DNA of 64,000 nt from the NCBI GenBank assembly GCA_009767595.1, contig VSDK01015421.1, positions 334,341 through 398,340 on the forward strand. The letters run 5' to 3'. Both the position numbers and the translations under genes were made by a program. This DNA is from Symbiodinium kawagutii (lineage: Eukaryota > Sar > Dinophyceae > Suessiales > Symbiodiniaceae). Position 1 is the stretch's first letter. Each line of letters opens with the position of its first letter. Under the pieces are notes generated by a model. It was not told where the DNA came from. It saw only the letters and a program-made list of their open reading frames with translations, and made no database searches. Of the stretch, positions 56,478 through 64,000 are shown one piece after another.

Positions 56478-58669
56478 CACGAGGGGCTTTGGTGCTCCAT
56501 AGACGTGTGTAATTTCTTGCTAATGGTTCAGGAAAGTCTATAACAACAGGGGTGACTGTTGATAAGCAAAGCTAATGATATGGATTATTGCTAGGGGAGG
56601 ATGCAATGAAACTCCATATGGCTTTGCAAAACAACAAGGGGAATAAGGATACATAGCCAACCAACCATGACCAACGGTGTAACACACAGACGCATTGTAA
56701 AAACCAATGGTTCATCACAAAATCTTGTCAATCATCACGGGCACCTGCGTCACCATCCGTCGTCGTTTTTCGTAACCCCTTTCTGGCACACCCTCATGCT
56801 CTGGTCCAGTTGCTCCTGATATCCATGCAAATGCCCATATTTTCCTCGGAAGATAAAGTTTTAAACTGATTGGCCTACGCAGGCAGAGGCAAAGAGAGAG
56901 GGAGAGAGGGAAAGCGAATGAGAAAGAGAGAAGACATGAGAAGACATGAGAAGACAAAGTGAGAGTCCGCGAGACGAAGAGCAAGAGCGAGAAGCAGAGG
57001 TGACCTAGCTTGGTTGAAAGTTATTAATGTTGTTGACTGAAGATTAGTTACCCAACCTCGGGAAATCAAACATAGCTGGCTCTAAAACGGCTGCTTGCGG
57101 CAGGCCTGAATGTCTCCAGAGGTTGAATTTTTCTAGCCAGCTATCCAGTAATATCTAGTAGAAGCTATCTACTACTATCCATACAGTAGATTGGCGGAGG
57201 GAGTTGATGATCCAAAGTGCTGAAGGATCGATGCCCAAGTTCCATCGGGATTGAAAGCCAGCGGTGACCCCCATGCGGAAAAAGCTTCGCTCCTAAGGAT
57301 GTTCTCCTGGGGGATGGGCGGCCAAACCTATAGCGGCGGTGGCCAAAGCCAGAGCAGCAGCATGTTTCATGTGCTTCTCCGCGCGAGGAAAAGACAAGTG
57401 GCGCATCGCATTGACCATGAAATGATCCTTGTGCTCGCTGGCATTCCCAAAGAGAATCGGAGAAGCGGCTGCAAATTTCAGAGTTTCAGGAAGTCACAAA
57501 TCATGATCGGGCCCAACCAAAAAAAAGTTCAAAAGTGCATGGTTTTGATCCACGGCCATTAGATGAAGGATGATCAAGCATCCTCAGCAGTGGCTCAAAT
57601 TGAAGTATTAAAAATGGTCCAAGAATGGCCAAAAAAATACAGATAAAGATGTTGACCTGTGGTAGACACTGCCTAAACAACGGGAAGCAACGGTTCGCTG
57701 ACTATTCATCAACAGGATGGTCATGAGCCTAGCGACGCCGGGATTCATACCCACCAACACTCTATGTATGTAGATGAACCTTTGCAATTATACCTCTAAA
57801 ATGACCTTTTGATGGTGGTGGATATGCCATACATGGAGCATTTGGAATGTATATTGGCATAGTGAAAACCACCACAACGTGGTTGAGATAATCCCTTTAC
57901 ATTTGGCCACAGTGGGGCCCTGTGAGGTCATGATGGCATCGGTGGACCACTGGAGCCCATACCATGGCGATCCATGGGGATAATCAATGACTTTGGGCGT
58001 AAATTTTATGCACCCTCGCACTCGCAAAATGCGGGGAACTTTGCTGTTTATCCTCCAAACTTTGTCAGAAGGATGAGGATGTGGAGCTTTTTTGGTTTAC
58101 GGAAGCGCCTTCAAACATGCACACATTTCACATGCTCGGGTCAATAAAGATGTATACTACCTAGCAGAGGGACGTGTAAAGGGATCGTCATTAAATGAGA
58201 TTCCTGCCTGTCCTGACTGCTGTTGTAGGAGAAAGTGTAGACCGGAAAAAAGCCACAAGAGTTCCTTGGGTCCTTAACCACATGAACCATCACCCGACTA
58301 TTCGGAAGCGTCTAATGCGTGAGGTGGGCAGTGGACGGTTTTGGGGCGTACTCCCTCATTACTGCAGTCCCTCATGTTACCCACTTCGAAAATTGATTCC
58401 TTTGAATCCGTCGGTTTTTTGTTTCCTGCAAGGTCCTCTTAAGAAAGACGAACAGAGAGGTTATGTACTTATCCAACCATTGACAGTAATGCCCCCTGCT
58501 AAGGCTTCCGCCACCGAGGCCAAAAAACCACCTGCCCACTTTGGCCCCTTTTTGGACCCGGAGGCCGTCCGTGTCTTCGTGAAAATTCGCGGCGCCAGGT
58601 GTGCCGCGGCCATGTACAGATGCAGATTAGTTGATGATCCACTCCAACGGCAGCTGTCAGGATGCACAT

Positions 58670-58752
58670 ATATGGCTATGGGTCAAGATTAACCAATAGT
58701 ACTGGGGGATAATGACCAACCAATAATAGGAAAAACAATGGTTAATGATAGG
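58670..58752 (+). repeat. Family B element, truncated (forward)
   Basis: ATATGGCTATGGGTCAAG starts it, then AACCAACCAATAATAGG and AAAACAATGGTTAATGATAGG; the right inverted repeat is missing. Confidence 0.7.
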
Positions 58753-60419
58753 TACTCACATGGTAATACGCAATAAAAGTTGAAAGATTAGATTGGCATT
58801 TTTGTCTACTGATGTAGATTGTTCAGGGTATGATTTGCATATGATATACATTGCCAATATGTAGAGGCAGTCCATATCAACCCTGCATTTCAAATGTGCA
58901 TTGCTGTTGGAAGAAAACGTGCCATTTCTGAGCATCGATGGGGATTTACACCATGGAGGCGGGACTCCCGGATTCATCGAGCAGCTCTATGCTAAGACCC
59001 ACTGGCACCTAAGAAGTGACAGCCCTCGGTGAGGCCTCGTTTTCGCTGTGTCGGCAGGTATTTACAGCCTTGGTTCACGATGGCTGTCGTACATCATGAT
59101 GGTTCACGCGATGTCACGCAGGTTGCTCCAGGGGGAAAGCCCGAAAGGGGAGCAACATGGAGCAAGCCTAAACTGTTGCCAACCGTTTAGAGTTTAACAG
59201 CAAGCTGCAACAGTTAACTACAAGGATAGCTGTGTTTAACTATCAGCTAGCTCTTAGACAAAATCATCAGCCTCAAAGAATGGGTCCAAACTTGCGAGTA
59301 TACAACCATTGTCAACGACCAGACGGATCGGCTTTATGTTTGAACCATCACTGTATTGCAATCAGCATCCATCAGCCATCATCGTCATCAAGAACCATGA
59401 TTTTTGGCCATCATTTAGCCCACAATGCTCGGAAACATTCGGAAACCATCACCATGCAAATTGAAGCCATCATATTCACCACTATGAGCCATGATATGAA
59501 CCATTGCATATTGGACCGATAGCGATTACGAATACTCACCACCATGACACCTGCTCTTGGAGTGGCCTCGCGCTTGGGTCCCCTTCGTTGGCATGGGTTG
59601 CCGCTGGAGACGAGGACGCCGCTGATAGATGCGAAACGTCGCGCTTGCAACGCTGCGAAAAAAAGGTGGAGTGGTCATTGGACCATGAGAGAACCAACAT
59701 CAACAAGCGCACTTACCATCACCAACTATCACCAACTAACATTGCTCTGTAATGAAATTGACCATCAACTATTATCAATATCCACTTGCAGCCATCGTCA
59801 ACGATTACGAAGCATCACCAGCCATCATGAACAATCATTAGACCATGGTTTGACCACCATTAACTGCGATTCTGAATCATCCTATGGCACGATCAGCTGG
59901 GGTTGTTGCAGGGGGTTGAGTCGGCATTTGTTTTGAGATGATGGCTTGTACCCCTCTAAACCCCTATAAGTGGTGAATTTTCCTCGCTCTAATTCGGGGT
60001 GCTTCTGGGAGTCCAAGGGGTGAAGCTCACCTCGCAGTCCACCATCTAAAGGTGTGCCGTTGGAGGAAAATTTTGGTCAGTGAAATGGGCTTAAATGGCA
60101 AAAGTGATTGGACCGGTGATGAAATGTCCATAGTGTCTGGTAGAATGATAATGTTTTTTTCAGGATTGTGTTTAAGTTAAGGCTATGAGACTTTAGTAGG
60201 TTGTGGTACCATTGCCAAGAGGTTATTGTCCAAGATTGATCATCGACGGCACCTTCAACACGTCCAAGGTGCTATGAATCATGACGACTGGTGATTGGCC
60301 ATGAGACACCAGATTAGACCATGCCTTTCAGGGAAAACCCCTTGAGTAAGCATTGTCAAGCATGATCACAACGGCCGATTTAAGCAATGATTCGATGGCT
60401 AATGCCAAAATGATCCAGC

Positions 60420-60458
60420 CATCCGTCCATCCGTCCATCCGTCCATCCATCCATCCAT
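60420..60458. repeat. (CATC/CGTC)n tetranucleotide repeat
   Basis: CATCCGTC repeated three times, then CATC units. Confidence 0.95.
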
Positions 60459-60636
60459 GGACCACCAATGGACCACCAATGGACCCTCCATTGACCATCA
60501 GCATTTGCCATGTCGAGGTCCGAACCCTCCACGTTGCATCGTGGAGCCGAATCTGCCGCTGGGCCTACGCTTAGCCATGGCATGACGTTGTGGACCCCTG
60601 GGAAGTTAGAGCCATCACCCATTTGCAGCTACAAAA

Positions 60637-60737
60637 TGGGCCCCCAACCGCAGATAGGTTGGTTTATAACTAATCTAACTAGGGGTAACTACCAGTTATA
60701 GGGGCTATAACCCAACTTATAAGTGGTTGGGGGCCCA
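60637..60737. repeat. Family C inverted-repeat element
   Basis: TGGGCCCCCAACC at 60637-60649 is the exact reverse complement of 60725-60737. The inside pairs further (GGTTTATAAC with TTATAACCC). One clear copy; related strings occur at 14550-14640 and 35950-36060. Confidence 0.75.
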
Positions 60738-62744
60738 CCTTGTATAAAGGGAATGTGCAGCTTTTCTAGCTGGGAAATCGCCCTGTTCAATCTTATATCA
60801 GAAAAGTGGATCCGGGGATTTACAACTACCACCTTTGCTGGGAGGGATTTACCCATTTCAATAGATCTACCAGCTATAAATTCTTGATTTTTCCATTACA
60901 AGAGGGTGACCACCGCCAATCCTGAGTCACCTTGATCAAAAGTTATCAAGCATACTGTTGAACCACCTGTGCCGTTTCTGGACAGATTTGACCATCAACC
61001 ATTGCGAAGCATTCATCATTCCCAAGTGTGAATCATGAGCCTTGTTGGCCATTTACCAACGATGAGCCAATCAACCAGTAGTGATTGTATATTGTCAACC
61101 GCTATTTGCACCAACCACACCATCACAAGTGCTATGCTCACTGGTTGTTTTGCCTTTTTTTGCCCATGGCGTCAAATCCTCCCGCTCCTGAATTCATGGA
61201 GACGCCACGGTTCAACAACGTTTGGTGATTGAGATGCTTCCAAATATTCAATGTTTCGTCATTATCTAATGCTGGGGATTGTGATCTCCAGAATGATGCT
61301 GGCTGATGATGGCGGCCCATAGGGATGGCTTCACTTCTCTTGATGCACCTAAAATCTGGTAAAAAGTCTGGAAATGCCAAGTTGAGCGGCCGGATGTTGG
61401 CCATTTAATGATCACCCAGCACCGGCAAATTCTGGGATGGCGAAAACATGTTGAAACTATCGATCATGGAGACATCATGAGGCATCCAGACAACTGGCTT
61501 CATACTGGTTTCCTTGAAATCCCCAACTTTGGTGGACAATCAAGTGCCTCCATGCCATAGCTGTGGCACATCACGAGGGATTGAAGTACTTGTAGTACGT
61601 AGTCTTAGTAGTGTCCATTGACTACCTCTGAGCAATGGCAGCCTTCCAACCTTTACAACTTTTCCATCAACCCGGGGCGAAAATCCTGCAAGGTGGCATC
61701 CTCAAGTTTTCCGGGCGAGGCTGAAAGCTTTGAACATCCACCAGTTGAATCTTTGGTGTTTCACCATCAAATCTGGGCTCCAAAGACTTCCGTTTAACCC
61801 TCCGGGAGCAACGGAGCCTGGTCGAATGGCCCCAGGTTTGGTCCTCGGCATTGCTCCCTGGTCAGCAGGCAGCAGCTTGGGACAGGAGTTTTCTGGCAGC
61901 CGGGGTACATGGTTTGTTTGCGTGATAGTTGTGGTTCACCATTTGATTTACTTAGTGATGCTTAATCAAGTATGCACTAGAGTGATTTGGTAGTCATGGT
62001 TGCCTATGCTAGTCTTATGCAGATATGTTTGCTTTACCGTGCATTGTCCACTTCTGAGCATCTCTGGCTGATCTTTGCACCTGGTTGCTCACCTGGAGTG
62101 GCGATGACGTAGTGCCCTGAAAAGCGCGGCCTTTCCGGAAGCGAGGAAAGAGGTATAGAAGTATATAAACAATTGAAAGTACACTAGACCGCCTCCAACC
62201 GGACTTTCAATTACTGCTGTGTTTTTTCGTCAAGGGCTGGTTCATGGTTGGGGGCACCGCACATGTGTTTTTTAAACACTCAGTGCATGCGGTGTCATGG
62301 GATGACATCTCTTGTTATCATCAAAACCTGCTTGTTTGGATAGGTGGGAAAAACCTGGCCTGGCACGGGCCTACCGTTTTATGGATGCAATACATGCGTT
62401 GGACCCTTCCCAAGGAAAACTCAGAAATGACACATGGCTTGATGGTTTGATGTTTGGGAGCATTGCTGTTTCAGTGTCTCTTGTGTTTTGCTCGTGGGTT
62501 CTGAGGCACCACCTTAGTCTTTTCAGTGTGCAGATTGTTTGCGAGATTCAGATGATGTAGATCCGGACCAAGTTACACATCCACCCATCAAAGTTGCCAC
62601 GGACATATTTTTACAAGATGACATGTGTACATATACACTTCGCCTTCATATGCTGTTTGCAATCTGAGCATGTACCATCGATCCGATCAAGGCGTTCTTT
62701 GACAATGGCTTGGGACAATCAATGGCTCAAGCACCAACGGCAGA

Positions 62745-64000
62745 ATGTTGCCCACCAGTGGTGGCTATGTGGGGCCAAAAGTGTCCACTAGCGGCTCCGA
62801 ACTAATTGACCTTCAGGTGTTAGGCTTGAATGGTGAAGGATGCGATCTGAGCGTTTCTTCGTCCATGCTGGGCAGGGAATTGCGCAGGATGATTTCAAAG
62901 CAACTTCCAAGAAATGGCGCGAAGGTTGTGCTCCATTACCTTGCTGCACCATTGAAGCTCCACCAAAGCTTGCAGGAGCAAGGCATGCAAGGCGAATCTG
63001 TGACATTGTCCTGCACATACGTTCCTACGGATTTGTTTGCTGCAGCGAAGTGTGTGTTGGGAGAGATGGAGCCTGAAGATGGGTATCCACTTGAAGGTCT
63101 GACGCAAATAGCCGGTTTGGCATCGGTTGATCTCCTGCAGCATTTGCCAGAAAGCCTCAGAAGCTTGACATTTGCTTACTTGTTTGACGAGAGTTTGGAA
63201 GGCGTGACGCTTCCAAGCAGCCTGCAAAGCTTGACCTTTCAAGATGAGTTCGACCAGAGCTTGAAAGCAGTGGCGTTGCCAAGCAGCCTGCAAACCTTGA
63301 CTTTTGGTCAGTATTTCAACCAGAGCTTGGATGGAGTGACGTTGCCCAGCAGCCTGCAAAGCTTGATCTTTGGTGATGAGTTCAACCAGAGTTTGGAAGG
63401 AGTGATGCTGCCAAGCAGCCTGCAAAGCTTGACGTTTGGTTCTCGCTTCAACCAGAATTTGGAAGGGGTGACGTTGCCAAGCAGCCTGCAAAGCTTGTTG
63501 TTTGGATATGGCTTCAACCAGAGCTTGGATGGAGTGACGTTGCCAGGCAGCCTGCAAAATTTGAGCCTTGGCCTTCACTCCAACCAGAGCTTGGAAGGAC
63601 TGACGTTGCCAAGCAGCCTGCAATACTTAAGCCTGTGCCTTCACTCCGACCAGAGCTTGGAAGGAGTGACGTTGCCAAGCAGCCTGCAATACTTAAGCCT
63701 GTGCCTTCACTCCGACCAGAGCTTGGAAGGAGTGACGTTGCCAAGCAGCCTGCGAAGCTTGACGTTTGGCCATTCCTTCAATCAGAGCTTGGATGGAATG
63801 ACGTTGCCCAGCAGCCTGCAAAGCTTGAATTTTGGTGAGTTTTTCAACCAGAGCTTGGATGGAGTGACGTTGCCCAGCAGCCTGCAAAGCTTGATCTTTG
63901 GTGATGAGTTCAACCAGAGTTTGGAAGGAGTGATGCTGCCAAGCAGCCTGCAAAGCTTGACGTTTGGTTCTCGCTTCAACCAGAATTTGGAAGGAGTGAC
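62745..64000 (+). CDS. Ubiquitin-like plus leucine-rich-repeat protein, 3' end off window
   Basis: The frame is open from 62703 to the window end; first ATG 62745. An acceptor at 62816 (CCTTCAG|GTGTTAGG) suggests this may be an internal exon start. Residues 25-95 (LQVLGLNGEGCDLSVSSSML and GRELRRMISKQLP) look like a ubiquitin-like fold. They are followed by EPEDGYPLEGLTQIAGLASV and DLLQHLPESLRSLTF, then at least 12 repeats of 22 residues, typically TLPSSLQSLTFGxxFNQSLE. Such LPxSLxxLxFGxxFNQxL repeats resemble FNIP/BspA-like LRRs. I recall this architecture as an expanded family in Symbiodiniaceae; its function is unknown. Confidence 0.88.
   Translation, partial: MLPTSGGYVGPKVSTSGSELIDLQVLGLNGEGCDLSVSSSMLGRELRRMISKQLPRNGAKVVLHYLAAPLKLHQSLQEQGMQGESVTLSCTYVPTDLFAAAKCVLGEMEPEDGYPLEGLTQIAGLASVDLLQHLPESLRSLTFAYLFDESLEGVTLPSSLQSLTFQDEFDQSLKAVALPSSLQTLTFGQYFNQSLDGVTLPSSLQSLIFGDEFNQSLEGVMLPSSLQSLTFGSRFNQNLEGVTLPSSLQSLLFGYGFNQSLDGVTLPGSLQNLSLGLHSNQSLEGLTLPSSLQYLSLCLHSDQSLEGVTLPSSLQYLSLCLHSDQSLEGVTLPSSLRSLTFGHSFNQSLDGMTLPSSLQSLNFGEFFNQSLDGVTLPSSLQSLIFGDEFNQSLEGVMLPSSLQSLTFGSRFNQNLEGV
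63204..64000 (+). repeat. 66-bp coding tandem repeat with higher-order copy
   Basis: GTGACGTTGCC-type unit starts fall every 66 bp from 63204 to 63996. The units at 63606-63671 and 63672-63737 are identical over nearly their whole length. The stretch 63317-63472 recurs at 63845-64000, 528 bp (eight units) later, with one or two changes. Confidence 0.93.

Larger units (their letters stand above)
56478..62744. other. No confident gene; a few possible exons
   Basis: Protein-like plus-strand stretches without recognised family: 58440-58680 (MPPAKASATEAKKPPAHFGP and PEAVRVFVKIRG), 59545-59670 (GPLRWHGLPLETRTPL), 60510-60590, 61780-61900 and 62330-62450 (ARAYRFMDAIHALDPSQGK). A CATC/CGTC repeat lies at 60420-60458. 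A truncated forward family B element starts at 58670 and family C is at 60637-60737. The remainder is AT-rich, with CCATCA strings at 59340-59500 and 59700-59840. Confidence 0.35.

Noticed and set aside
62895..63623. A 242-codon minus-strand frame with QAAWQRHSFQALV repeats
   Set aside because: It is the antisense shadow of the plus-strand LRR array; its periodicity is that of the 66-bp repeat, and the plus frame has recognisable LRR and Ubl features.
1..64000. tRNA or rRNA genes
   Set aside because: I found no cloverleaf with an anticodon arm and no conserved rRNA stretch by eye; a covariance search would be needed to exclude a diverged one.

Overview
This window looks like nuclear DNA of a dinoflagellate, probably of the Symbiodiniaceae type. 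The grounds are tiny exons in very long introns, donors that read GC or GA as often as GT, acceptors of the form AG|G, heavy ATC/GAT simple repeats, an intronless tandem gene pair, and at the right edge a ubiquitin-like plus 22-residue leucine-rich-repeat protein of a kind I associate with that group.

The backbone of the window is one plus-strand gene that no long open frame reveals. About 26 short exons from about 9.9 kb to 56.48 kb, joined in frame, spell an SRBD1/Tex-type nucleic-acid-binding protein: Tex N-terminal helices, YqgF/RNase H-like core ([31 protein letters not shown]), helix-hairpin-helix region ([28 protein letters not shown]) and a C-terminal S1 domain (GAFIDIGVG). Basic low-complexity stretches at 7.75-7.88 kb and 8.62-8.72 kb may be further 5' exons.

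Other genes and elements sit inside its introns: a 231-codon orphan ORF (24.95-25.64 kb); a tandem pair of intronless genes for a two-TM glyoxalase-fold (VOC) protein (36.96-38.48 and 42.77-44.27 kb) separated by 3.6 kb of satellite and inverted-repeat DNA; and a full-length LINE (46.44-51.46 kb) with a 16-bp target-site duplication. The LINE's two ORFs are in the same frame, separated by one UGA followed by CUA. A 10-N assembly gap falls in a short intron just before the S1 exon.

Left of the gene (1-9.9 kb) I see no confident gene; a 1.69-kb foldback element occupies 4871-6560. Right of the gene (56.5-62.7 kb) is mostly intronic or intergenic, followed by the Ubl-LRR gene that runs off the end.

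The non-coding DNA is not random. At least two dispersed families of about 100-120 bp with terminal inverted repeats (A and B), plus degenerate TGATGGTTAATG-like strings, are oriented relative to the exons: the forward strand form follows donors and the reverse complement precedes acceptors. Introns could therefore fold back end to end. I regard this as the main unusual signal in the window.
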